Translations under genes and position numbers: made by a program | Assembly (NCBI GenBank): GCA_951813535.1 | Contig: OX638345.1 | Location: 3,712,608 to 3,776,607 of the forward strand | From: an uncultured Dehalococcoidia bacterium | GTDB taxonomy: Bacteria > Chloroflexota > Dehalococcoidia > Lucifugimonadales > UBA3495 | Length of the DNA stretch: 64,000 bases | Direction of reading: 5' to 3' | The notes under the pieces: model-generated | The model's database searches: none | Told to the model about the DNA's origin: nothing | Seen by the model: the letters and a program-made list of their open reading frames with translations, nothing else | Shown here: in pieces, positions 1 to 7,752 of the stretch | Numbering within the stretch: position 1 is the first letter of the stretch | Layout: every line of letters starts with the position of its first letter

Positions 1-5
1 GTCGT

Positions 6-530
6 CTATTCTCGTCCCGGGGGCGGTGGGCGGGTGAACCAGTGATAGCTGTAAGCGCCCTGCACGCCTCTTACGAAGGCAAACAGCAGTCCTCCGTAAA
101 TGGCGAGCCATATCGCGTCGCGAAAATTGTCCAGCGTTATCAGGCCGAGCAAGATCAGAACGATCCTGGACACGACGAATCCCACCGCCAGCAGGATGGC
201 TGCCGGCCTCCAGCGTCGCATGACGCCCAGCGCGAGCGCCGCTATGACGAAACCTTCGATCCCATAGTAAATGAGCAGTTTTGCCGGTGGTATCGCTGGC
301 GCGCTGCCCTCAACTTCGGATACCGCCAAGACGGGGGCCGCCATCCACACGACCAGCACGCCCATCGTCCACACCCACCACACCAGGCTGCAAACCCAAG
401 CCCACCGCATCCAGCGTCGGGCCTGCTCGGGGTTGGCGGCCATCATCCGCCCGCGCCATCCGGGCGGACGGTCCCAGATTTCCGTCTCGGCTGCCGGTTC
501 CGGTACGGCTCCCGGCTGCTCCGAGGCCAT
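6..530 (-). CDS. Hypothetical multi-pass membrane protein (174 aa)
   Basis: I do not recognise this protein. After a Pro/Glu-rich cytoplasmic-like N-terminus (residues 1-38) there are about four hydrophobic segments, at roughly residues 42-70, 84-102, 108-130 and 138-155, so it is an inner membrane protein. It ends with a proline-rich tail. The stop lies at the very edge of the window. The ATG sits 6 bp after the stop of the 77-codon gene upstream on the same strand, so the two are probably co-transcribed. No catalytic motif is visible, and no function is assigned. Confidence 0.6.
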   Translation of the reverse strand: MASEQPGAVPEPAAETEIWDRPPGWRGRMMAANPEQARRWMRWAWVCSLVWWVWTMGVLVVWMAAPVLAVSEVEGSAPAIPPAKLLIYYGIEGFVIAALALGVMRRWRPAAILLAVGFVVSRIVLILLGLITLDNFRDAIWLAIYGGLLFAFVRGVQGAYSYHWFTRPPPPGRE

Positions 531-536
531 GACCGG

Positions 537-770
537 CTAGTTGTCTTCGTCCAACAACGGCAGGGTGGTCCAGGTTACTCCGTCCGCGTCTGAAGACAGA
601 CCCTGCTCCCCGATGATCCGCCGCAGGTCCAGCAGGGTGGCGTTCACCTCGCCGGTGACCTTCTGCCAGTCCGGTTCCGGCGGGAACCAGTACGGTGAAT
701 TGATACGAACCACCTGGTTCTGGGAGGAGTTGAAGTAGATACCGAAGCGCGCTGCTTGTTGCTGCATCAT
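537..770 (-). CDS. Hypothetical protein (77 aa)
   Basis: This small soluble protein has no signal peptide or membrane segment. It starts with two Met codons followed by Gln residues and has an acidic C-terminus. It lies between the DoxX gene and the small membrane protein gene in the same orientation, which suggests a short three-gene unit. No family is recognised. Support for coding is its compact fit between two real genes and a typical codon pattern; the short length keeps confidence moderate. Confidence 0.5.
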   Translation of the reverse strand: MMQQQAARFGIYFNSSQNQVVRINSPYWFPPEPDWQKVTGEVNATLLDLRRIIGEQGLSSDADGVTWTTLPLLDEDN

Positions 771-842
771 GGCTACTCTTTGCCCGGCGTCACAGGGAAC
801 GCCGGGCGGTCAGTGTGAGTTTGGTTTTGCGTTGCGGTCTGG

Positions 843-1337
843 TTAGAGGATTTCCTTCTTGAGGATCAGGCGTTCCAGCCCATACTTCCGGCTGCCCATG
901 ATACCGATGACGCCGGCGCAGATGAACCAGAGTATGGTAACTTCACCGCCGTGGGCGACAAAGGCGTTGCCGCCGTCCGGCGGGTTGGGATACAGGTGCG
1001 GCCAGGGCCATACTGGGCTGAGGGCGGCGTGCACCCCGAAGTAGGCGATGATCATCGTAACAACCAGGGCTCCCGCTCCCAGTCGCGTGAAAACTCCGCA
1101 GGCGATCAGGATGGCGGATATAAGCTCTACCCACCCGGCAAGATCGACCAGCGCGCCCAGCCCGTTCGGGTTGGCGCCAGCGGGAAAATTCCACAGCAAG
1201 AACGCTTTTTGTATGCCGTGCAAAAACACTAGCAACGCGAATATCAGGCGGAACGCCAAGTAAAATTCGTCGGTGAACCGCACGAAGATACGTCCAAAGA
1301 TGGACGTATCCGCCTGGGTCGCGTTATTTGTGGCCAT
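843..1337 (-). CDS. DoxX family membrane protein
   Basis: The 164 aa protein has four hydrophobic segments (about residues 27-47, 64-84, 89-110 and 133-150) and a FLHGIQK motif after the first, as in DoxX/YphA-type inner membrane proteins. DoxX relatives accompany thiosulfate:quinone oxidoreductases or oxidoreductases of unclear substrate, so the exact role cannot be read from sequence. A good AGGAG ribosome binding site precedes the ATG by about 6 nt. It is probably expressed with the two small genes downstream on the minus strand. Confidence 0.8.
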   Translation of the reverse strand: MATNNATQADTSIFGRIFVRFTDEFYLAFRLIFALLVFLHGIQKAFLLWNFPAGANPNGLGALVDLAGWVELISAILIACGVFTRLGAGALVVTMIIAYFGVHAALSPVWPWPHLYPNPPDGGNAFVAHGGEVTILWFICAGVIGIMGSRKYGLERLILKKEIL

Positions 1338-1423
1338 AACACTCTCCTCTACAGCAAGTTATTTCGCCTCCATCGGGCAGGCGACGCTGCGGGGGCAATG
1401 TTATTACGAAAATGTTAAATGTG

Positions 1424-2710
1424 CTACCGGATGATTTGTTCAATTGCGATTGTTTCTTCGCGACTCGGTCCGGTAGAAATAATCTGGGCATCGCAACCCA
1501 CGAGAGACTCGATTCGCCTGACGTATGCCAGGGCATTCGCCGGCAACTGCTCCGCGCGGGTTGCGCTGGCCGTGGGTTCCATCCACCCGGGCATTTTTTC
1601 GTAGACGGGTTCGCAACGCTCCAGCAGCGTGGTATTGGCCGGGAACCGGTCCAAGTCCTTGCCATCCGCGCGGTAGCCAACGCAGATTTTCACGTCCGGC
1701 ATACCGTCCAGGATGTCCAGGCGCGTAAGTACCATCCCCGTGAATCCGTTGATCTGTCGGCTGTAACGAGCGGCGACAGAGTCGAACCATCCGACCCGTC
1801 GCGGCCGGCCGGTGGTAGTGCCGTACTCGTGGGCTTTCTCGCGCAGATCTTCGCCGGCCTGGTCGTGCATCTCGGTGGGCATGGGCCCGCCGCCGACCCG
1901 GGTTGAGTACGCTTTGAATACCCCGACCACGCCTTCAATGGACTGGGGATTGATACCCAGTCCAGTGATCGCGCCGCCAATGGACGGCGATGAAGACGTG
2001 ACGTACGGATAGGAGCCGTGGTCGACGTCCAGCAACGTTCCCTGCGCCCCTTCCAGGAGCACCCGTTTGCCCCGTTCCAGCAGGTCCTGCACCATCTGCT
2101 CGGTGGCGCGCACCTGGGACCGCAGTTTTTCACCCCACTCCTGGCACTTGGCCAGCACCTCGGCCGCATCCACGGGTTCGCCGTCAAATACGCCGGTGAT
2201 GACACGGTTCTTCATCGCCACGGCGGCGTTGACCCGATCCGGCAGGTGCTTGGTGTCGAGTAGGTCCCCCACGCGAATGCCGTCGCGGGAGGCTTTGTCC
2301 ACGTAAGCCGGCCCGATTCCCTGACCGGTGGTGCCGATGGCGCCACTGCCGCGGGCCTTCTCCTGAAGCTCGTCGAGCAGGATGTGATAGGGCATGATGA
2401 CGTGTGCCCGATCACTCACGAACAACTGGCTTGTGTCTATGCCCTGCTCCTGCAGCCCCGCAATCTCACCCAGCAGCACATCCGGATTCACGACCACGCC
2501 ATTACCGATGATGCCGGTGACACCGGGCCAACAGATGCCGGAGGGAACCAGGTGCAACTGGAATTCCCCTCGCTCGTTAACCACCGTGTGTCCGGCGTTG
2601 TTTCCGCCAGCGAAACGCACTACGCAATCGGATTGGCCCGCAAGGTAGTCAATAACCTTACCCTTGCCCTCGTCGCCCCATTGTCCCCCGATTACGGCAT
2701 AAGCCGGCAT
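1424..2710 (-). CDS. purA: Adenylosuccinate synthetase
   Basis: PurA joins IMP and aspartate using GTP to make adenylosuccinate, the first committed step from IMP to AMP, in the cytoplasm. The 428 aa length is normal. The GTP-binding signature GQWGDEGKGKV lies at residues 8-18, GTTGQGIGPAY follows in the first third, and TTTGRPRRVGW marks the base-recognition region. The frame is open a further 38 codons upstream, but the ATG used here is preceded by GGGAG and starts the conserved MPAYAVIGGQWG, so it is the likely start. It stands alone, with no other purine genes adjacent. Confidence 0.96.
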   Translation of the reverse strand: MPAYAVIGGQWGDEGKGKVIDYLAGQSDCVVRFAGGNNAGHTVVNERGEFQLHLVPSGICWPGVTGIIGNGVVVNPDVLLGEIAGLQEQGIDTSQLFVSDRAHVIMPYHILLDELQEKARGSGAIGTTGQGIGPAYVDKASRDGIRVGDLLDTKHLPDRVNAAVAMKNRVITGVFDGEPVDAAEVLAKCQEWGEKLRSQVRATEQMVQDLLERGKRVLLEGAQGTLLDVDHGSYPYVTSSSPSIGGAITGLGINPQSIEGVVGVFKAYSTRVGGGPMPTEMHDQAGEDLREKAHEYGTTTGRPRRVGWFDSVAARYSRQINGFTGMVLTRLDILDGMPDVKICVGYRADGKDLDRFPANTTLLERCEPVYEKMPGWMEPTASATRAEQLPANALAYVRRIESLVGCDAQIISTGPSREETIAIEQIIR

Positions 2711-2936
2711 TGTTCTGTACTCCCGGATAATTTTAGAAGCTAAACCGAAAAATCGCCCCCGCAGGCTGCTGCCAGCGGCGGCACGGCTCTCTTTGTGCGA
2801 TGGCGTTCGTCGGCTGGGGCGCAAGTATAGCAGAAACCCGTATGGGGTAACAGGCCGACGGGGTCGCGGTCAGGGTCCGGGAGTGCCTCCACCAGCCCAC
2901 GGTTCCGGACCCAAGGCTCGCGGATCTTGAGAATGC

Positions 2937-4187
2937 TCAGCGAACGGATAGGCCGAAGTCCTCAACCGCCATGCCGGTCAGGTATTCGCCGATGGCCAGC
3001 GATGACGTAGCTCCCGGCGACGGCGCGTTCAGCACGTGCAGCGCCCGCTGTCCTCGCAGGATATGGAAGTCGTCCAGGATCGCGCCCGAAGTCGACACGG
3101 CCTGCGCGCGCACGCCGCTGCCTCCCGGCTCCAGGTGCTCGGCGCGGATCTCGGGGATCAGCTTCTTGAGGTCGTTGACGAACACGGACTTGCTGTAGGA
3201 CCGGTGCATTTCCTTCATGCCCGTCTTCCAGTGTCGCGCGGTCATCTTCCAGAACCCTGGGAAGGTGAGCGCGCCGGCCGTCTCTCCAACGCTGACGTTG
3301 CTCTTGCGGTAGCCCTCCCGCGCCCACGCCAGGACCGCGTTGGGTCCGGCCTCCACATAGCCGTGGATGTTCCGCGTGTAGTGTACGCCCAGGAACGGGA
3401 ACCGTGGGTCGGGCACTGGATAGATCAGGCCCTTCACCAGTTCTTCGCTGGCCTGGGTCAACTTGTAGTACTCCCCGCGGAACGGGATGATGCGCACGTC
3501 GGTCTCCTCGCCCATCATCCGGGCCAGCTTGTCCGCGTACAGCCCGCCGCAGTTGATCACGTGGCGCGCCTGCACGGCGCCGCGCTCCGTCTCCAGAGCG
3601 GTTCCGGAGCCGGTCTGCCGCGACCGTATCACCGCGGCTCCGGTGAAGATATCGCCTCCCGCGGACTGGAACTTGCCGGCGTAGGCATTTGCCACCCGCA
3701 CGTAGTCGACGATACCGGTGTGCGGGGCCCACAGCGCCCTGACACCGACGGTGTGGGGTTCGATCTCCTTGAGCCGTTCGGGTCCCACCATCTCAAGGTC
3801 GGGGACGCCGTTGGCAACGCCGCGTTCGTACAGGTCGTCGAGGCGTCCCAATTCGCTCTCATGAGTCGCCACGATCACCTTGCCGCACGGATCGTATTCG
3901 ATCTCGTTTTGGTCGCAGAACTGGATCAGACGATCCTTGCCTCCCACGCAGAACCGCGACTTCCACGAGCCAGGCCGGTAGTAGATGCCGGAGTGGATGA
4001 CGCCGCTGTTGTGACCCGTCTGGTGCTGTGCCAACTGCTCCTCTTTTTCGATCACCGCCACGTTCAGATCCGGTGAGCGTTCCAGCAGCTGCATGGCCGT
4101 GGACAGGCCAATGATGCCGCCGCCCACGATGGCCACGTCGTAGTGCCGATCTTCCACCGAGTTGGAACTGCTTCCATGTACCGACAT
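2937..4187 (-). CDS. lhgO: L-2-hydroxyglutarate oxidase
   Basis: This FAD-dependent DAO-family enzyme oxidises L-2-hydroxyglutarate to 2-oxoglutarate, feeding electrons to quinones or oxygen. At 416 aa it has the usual length. The N-terminal dinucleotide-binding motif VGGGIIGLSTA is at about residues 21-31, and the family-typical QTGHNSGVIHSGIYY segment follows near residue 56. The C-terminal GVRAQAV and SPGATSSLAIG motifs also match the LhgO/L2HGDH family. It is monocistronic by position. Such oxidases are frequent in marine Chloroflexota that degrade recalcitrant compounds; the physiological link here is inference. Confidence 0.9.
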   Translation of the reverse strand: MSVHGSSSNSVEDRHYDVAIVGGGIIGLSTAMQLLERSPDLNVAVIEKEEQLAQHQTGHNSGVIHSGIYYRPGSWKSRFCVGGKDRLIQFCDQNEIEYDPCGKVIVATHESELGRLDDLYERGVANGVPDLEMVGPERLKEIEPHTVGVRALWAPHTGIVDYVRVANAYAGKFQSAGGDIFTGAAVIRSRQTGSGTALETERGAVQARHVINCGGLYADKLARMMGEETDVRIIPFRGEYYKLTQASEELVKGLIYPVPDPRFPFLGVHYTRNIHGYVEAGPNAVLAWAREGYRKSNVSVGETAGALTFPGFWKMTARHWKTGMKEMHRSYSKSVFVNDLKKLIPEIRAEHLEPGGSGVRAQAVSTSGAILDDFHILRGQRALHVLNAPSPGATSSLAIGEYLTGMAVEDFGLSVR

Positions 4188-4320
4188 AATCCGGTTCTCC
4201 TAGGTTTGGAAAAACGCTCGCGCCGTGATTATCACCGTCATAAACGTCGCGGCAATCAGCAGGACGGAAAAACCGGCTCAAAATCCGATGCCGCAAGTTT
4301 CAGCTCTGTGTGCTGAGTTG

Positions 4321-4701
4321 TCATCGTGCGTAAGAGCTTTCAGCAGGGTGCATCGGCGCCGTCTCGCGCATAAATTCCTGTCCATACTCGGACGCCATGA
4401 AGGCATCATACTCGGCCTGAGCTTCTTCTTCCGTGCGCTCCGGCAATGCTTCGACTACGATCAGGGCGATCGCATCAGCGGCATCCGGATGTGCCAGCAC
4501 GTCATTGGCACAACTGGGAACTGGGATATCTTCGCCAACTTCGGCCATACCTTCCAAATGCAGCATCAGCACTTCCCGCGCCATTTCGCAGGCTTCTTCC
4601 AACGTGCTGCCGGCGGTTACACAGCCGGGCAGGTCTGTGAACCAAACGCCATAGTCGCTATCCGGGTCCTTTTCGACCAACGCGATATAAGTTCTTACCA
4701 T
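4321..4701 (-). CDS. hicB: HicB family antitoxin (partner hicA disrupted)
   Basis: HicB antitoxins neutralise HicA mRNA interferases and repress their own operon. Residues from MVRTYIALVEKD through DLPGCVTAGSTLEEA to REVLMLHLEG follow the HicB partial RNase H-like fold. The acidic C-terminal part (PERTEEEAQAEY) is less conserved. The ATG at 4701 is chosen because the family starts there and it sits 11 nt after the stop of the 3' hicA remnant. The upstream hicA is interrupted by an insertion element, so this antitoxin is now an orphan and may have lost its native promoter. Confidence 0.85.
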   Translation of the reverse strand: MVRTYIALVEKDPDSDYGVWFTDLPGCVTAGSTLEEACEMAREVLMLHLEGMAEVGEDIPVPSCANDVLAHPDAADAIALIVVEALPERTEEEAQAEYDAFMASEYGQEFMRETAPMHPAESSYAR

Positions 4702-4712
4702 GTTGAGTGCCC

Positions 4713-4800
4713 TCACGGCCGAAGTCTGGTTCCGGATTGCCTCTCAATGCTGCGAAGCGTTCCAATTTTGAGGTCTTTTCGCGGGTGAGGTACTGAGGTC
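4713..4800 (-). pseudogene. hicA: hicA 3' fragment (cut by insertion element)
   Basis: Read on the minus strand, this stretch encodes the C-terminal third of a HicA toxin: HPRKDLKIGTLRSIERQSG followed by a short tail and TGA, 11 nt before the hicB start. HicA proteins characteristically end with VPHPRKDLxIGTLRSI, so identity is clear. It joins in frame to the 5' fragment at 6253-6368 if the insertion element and one copy of the 12 bp duplication are removed. The fragment has no start codon of its own and is not expected to make a product. Confidence 0.9.
4789..4800. repeat. Target site duplication, left copy
   Basis: GGTACTGAGGTC abuts the left end of the insertion element and is repeated exactly at 6253-6264 beyond the right end. 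The last base of the left copy and the first base of the right copy could also belong to the inverted repeats, so the true duplication is 10-12 bp, the range known for IS4-group elements. Confidence 0.9.
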
Positions 4801-6252
4801 TCGACTTTGTACAAAAACTAGAAAAGTTATAAGGACAGGGTAAGCTTGACCAAATCACCACAAGAGGTCAAGCATGTCCTCCCTGCCCACCGTCATTGTA
4901 ACCGTGCTGTTCCCCTTTGAGCACCTGTTCGACCGCAGGACCTGGCGCAAGGCCCAACTCCTGGTGGTGGGTGCGATCCTTTCTCCTGGCAAGCGCACGG
5001 TATCGTCCGCGCTGAGCATCCTGGGGATTGGCCAGAGCGGAGACTTCGCCGTCTTTCACCAGGTGCTCAACCGGGCCCGGTGGCAGCCGCTGCAACTGAG
5101 CCGGGTGCTGTTGCTGCTGCTGATTGGCCGCTTGGGTTCATCCACCGAGCCCCTGGTGTTCGGCATCGACGAGACGGTGGAGCGACGCTGGGGCCCAAAG
5201 ATTGCGGCCAAGGGGAGGTATCGGGACCCGGTGCGCTCCACCGACGACCAGGTGGTGATGACTCCCGGACTGCAATGGGTCAGCCTGATGCTGCTGACCC
5301 GTATCGGGTGGGCCGGTCGCCACTGGGCGTTGCCCTTCCTGACCGCGCTGGTACCGTCGAACCGCTATGACTGGCTCAAGGGTCGTCGCCATAAGCGGTT
5401 CACCGACTACGCTCAGCAGATGCTGGACTGTCTGCGTCGGTGGCTGCCGGATCGGGACCTGGTGGTAGTCTGCGACGGCGGCTACGCCAAGCGTGATTTC
5501 CTGCTCCACTGCCAGAGCATGTCCAAGCCTATTGTCGTCATAACCAAACTGCGCAAAGACGCGTCCCTGTACCAGCCAGCGCCGCCGCGACGGCCCGGTC
5601 AGATCGGCCGGCCCCGGGTGGTGGGAGCGCGACTGCCCAGTCCCACCGCGGTGCTGGACGATCCCGCCACCCCATGGACCCCCTGCCGTGCCACCACATC
5701 CGACGGCGCCGATCTCATGATCGAGCTGACTTCTGGCGTGGCGCTGTGGTACCGCGGCGGCTATCCGTCGGTCCATCTGCGCTGGGTCGTGGTCCGGCAC
5801 CTTGAAGAACCCCTGGGCCCCCACGCTTTGCTGTGCACCGACATCGACGCCGATCCCCTGCAGATCGTGCAGTGGTATCTGCTGCGTTGGCAGGTCGAGG
5901 TGACCTTCGAGGAACTGCGGGCTCACTTGGGCATGGAAACCCAGCGCCAGTGGTCCGAGCGTGCCATCGCCAGAACCACCCCCGCACTCTTTGGTTTGTT
6001 CAGCCTGGTGACCCTGGCGGCGGATGTCTTGATTGAACAGCAGGGCGGCATAGTGCCGCGGACCACGGCATGGTATGCCAAAACCAACCCCACTTTCGCC
6101 GACGCCATCGCCCTGGTCAGGCGACACATCTGGGCACAGCAGGAGACTTTTGCCACGTCCGAGCCCAACTCTGAACTGATAAAACTCCCACGCGGGACAT
6201 ACCGCAGGATGATCGAGACCCTCGCTTATGCTGCCTGATTGTACAAACTCGA
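4801..6252 (+). mobile_element. Complete IS4-like insertion sequence (1452 bp)
   Basis: The element has terminal inverted repeats: TCGACTTTGTACAA at the left end and, read inward, TCGAGTTTGTACAA at the right end (13 of 14 identical). It contains one intact DDE transposase gene filling almost its whole length and is flanked by a perfect 12 bp direct repeat. Insertion is inside hicA, in the opposite orientation. The intact ORF, near-perfect ends and undamaged duplication indicate a recent, potentially active insertion. Family is judged from the transposase and the long target duplication. Confidence 0.93.
4874..6238 (+). CDS. IS4/IS701-like DDE transposase
   Basis: This 454 aa cut-and-paste transposase catalyses movement of the surrounding element. 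Candidate catalytic acids are the Asp in FGIDETVERR (about residue 98), the Asp in VVVCDGGYAK (about residue 200) and the Glu in the Y-(2)-R-(3)-E-type region WYLLRWQVEVTFEELR (around residue 345). The last segment resembles IS701-type enzymes, whereas the 10-12 bp target duplication resembles IS4-group elements, so subfamily is left open. The ATG is preceded by AGAGGT. The frame is intact and ends 14 bp before the right inverted repeat tip. Confidence 0.92.
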   Translation: MSSLPTVIVTVLFPFEHLFDRRTWRKAQLLVVGAILSPGKRTVSSALSILGIGQSGDFAVFHQVLNRARWQPLQLSRVLLLLLIGRLGSSTEPLVFGIDETVERRWGPKIAAKGRYRDPVRSTDDQVVMTPGLQWVSLMLLTRIGWAGRHWALPFLTALVPSNRYDWLKGRRHKRFTDYAQQMLDCLRRWLPDRDLVVVCDGGYAKRDFLLHCQSMSKPIVVITKLRKDASLYQPAPPRRPGQIGRPRVVGARLPSPTAVLDDPATPWTPCRATTSDGADLMIELTSGVALWYRGGYPSVHLRWVVVRHLEEPLGPHALLCTDIDADPLQIVQWYLLRWQVEVTFEELRAHLGMETQRQWSERAIARTTPALFGLFSLVTLAADVLIEQQGGIVPRTTAWYAKTNPTFADAIALVRRHIWAQQETFATSEPNSELIKLPRGTYRRMIETLAYAA

Positions 6253-6264
6253 GGTACTGAGGTC
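6253..6264. repeat. Target site duplication, right copy
   Basis: Exact second copy of GGTACTGAGGTC, adjoining the right inverted repeat of the insertion element and lying within the hicA reading frame. Confidence 0.9.
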
Positions 6265-6368
6265 GTGCCGGGTTTTACCGGATGCTTCATTTGATGGTGC
6301 GATCCAGTAATGTGGTGAACATACCACCCATCTTCCCGCAACCGTCGCATGACCTCCCGGCTGTTCAC
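6253..6368 (-). pseudogene. hicA: hicA 5' fragment (cut by insertion element)
   Basis: HicA is a small double-stranded-RNA-binding-fold mRNA interferase with a catalytic His in the GSHHQ motif. Starting from a GTG at 6368, this fragment reads NSREVMRRLREDGWYVHH, then TGSHHQMKHPVKPG, and reaches the element just after TTSVP. Past that point the frame runs into the insertion element and is nonsense. The fragment keeps the catalytic histidine but lacks the C-terminal helix. A TATAAT box ends only about 5-6 nt before the GTG, so the original transcript was probably leaderless or nearly so. Confidence 0.9.
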
Positions 6369-6442
6369 GCCGGCATTATACACCGCGACCTTTCCGTCCC
6401 TGCGTTGCGCAGTCGGCCGGCCGTCGGTATCCTTGCCCTGCC

Positions 6443-7747
6443 ATGAACCGCAACGACCGAGAACCCATACATCAGATCGCCGAGTTCGCCGTCGGCGTCG
6501 CCCAATCGAACATCGCCGTGCCACCGCCCGTGGCCCAGCTGTGCCGAGAGATGATGCTCAACGCCGCCGGCGCGGCTCTGGCCGGCGCAGCCCATCCGGA
6601 TGGCGTCGCATTGGCCCGCGTCGTTCGTGAAATGGGCGGCAACGGCCGCAGCACGATAATCGGGATGGGCATGCGCACCTCGCCGGTGTACGCCTCGCTG
6701 GTGAACGGCACCCTCGTGCGCCTGCTGGACTTTGACGACAACACCGTCGACAGTGGCGCTCACTGCACGGCGGCCGTGTTTCCGGCGGTGATGGCATTGG
6801 GGGAGATGCACGGGTACTCGGGCCAAGATGTCCTGGCTGCCTTCGCTGTTGGTTGCGAGGTCTCCGCCCGCCTGGCCGCGTCCGATGCGACGCGCGGTTC
6901 GGCCGGCGCAATGGGCGCGGCAATCGCCTCGGCCGTGCTGCTCGGGTTGGATATCGAAGCAATCGCTCACGCCGTCGGCCTGGCGGCGGACGCAGTCAGC
7001 GGAGGGATCGACTACGGTTCCGCCGGCGCGGCCGCCATCGCCGAAGGCAGAGCCGCCATGCAGGGCGTAATGGCCGCGCTGACCGCCGCCGAGGGCATCG
7101 TCAGCGCTCCGGAGAACGTCGACGTCTCTCCCGACAGCATCGCCCATCTGGGCGAGCGTTGGCGCCTGAGCGATCCGGGGGTGACTATTCGCCTGTACCC
7201 CTGCGATCCCGCCAGCCATAGTGTGGTCGACGCCATCCTGGGGCTCGCCCAACTGCATCGTTATGTCCCCGCCGACATTGCCAGCGTCCACGTCGGGGTG
7301 ACCGCCGAGTCGGCCCAGCGCATGCCCCACGTGCTACCGTCAGACGGATGGCAGGCCCGGCGCTCCATCGGGTTCATCGCCGCCGCCACCCTCTGTCATG
7401 GCGCCCCACTGATCAACTTCTTCTCCGACCCGGCGGTCCAGGACGAAGGCGTCCGCGCCATGATGGAGCGCATATCTATAGAGGCCACCCTGACCGCGTC
7501 ACCGTTGGCCCTCGACCCGGCCGAGGTCGCGATCACCCTCAATGACGGACGCACCCTGCGCCACCGCATCGACCACCCTCGCGGATCGCCGGCGATGCCC
7601 CCGGATCCCGAGGAACTGGAGGCCAAATTCCTCTACTGCACCCGCTACATCCTGCCGGCCGACCACATCGACGAAGCGGTCAGCAGTTTCCGTGGTATCG
7701 CCGAAATCGAAAACGTTACCGGAATGGCATCCGTACTTGGAGGTTAG
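6443..7747 (+). CDS. MmgE/PrpD family protein
   Basis: The 434 aa protein belongs to the MmgE/PrpD family (2-methylcitrate dehydratase, cis-aconitate decarboxylase and relatives). The all-alpha N-terminal domain shows family features: GAALAGAAHPDG near residue 45, FVNGT-like SLVNGTLVRLLDFDD near residue 90, and a GxAxAxxxLL stretch (MGAAIASAVLLGLD). The C-terminal domain carries KFLYCTRYILP, matching the family's KF segment. Many paralogs act on unknown hydroxy-polycarboxylates, so specificity is not assigned. The next gene starts 5 bp downstream, which implies an operon with the quinone-oxidoreductase-like enzyme. Confidence 0.88.
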   Translation: MNRNDREPIHQIAEFAVGVAQSNIAVPPPVAQLCREMMLNAAGAALAGAAHPDGVALARVVREMGGNGRSTIIGMGMRTSPVYASLVNGTLVRLLDFDDNTVDSGAHCTAAVFPAVMALGEMHGYSGQDVLAAFAVGCEVSARLAASDATRGSAGAMGAAIASAVLLGLDIEAIAHAVGLAADAVSGGIDYGSAGAAAIAEGRAAMQGVMAALTAAEGIVSAPENVDVSPDSIAHLGERWRLSDPGVTIRLYPCDPASHSVVDAILGLAQLHRYVPADIASVHVGVTAESAQRMPHVLPSDGWQARRSIGFIAAATLCHGAPLINFFSDPAVQDEGVRAMMERISIEATLTASPLALDPAEVAITLNDGRTLRHRIDHPRGSPAMPPDPEELEAKFLYCTRYILPADHIDEAVSSFRGIAEIENVTGMASVLGG

Positions 7748-7752
7748 ACACC

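Noticed and set aside
6117-6524. Single 135-codon minus-strand ORF covering the hicA 5' part
   Set aside because: It begins before the likely GTG start and runs into the insertion element, so it is a chimera of hicA and transposon sequence.
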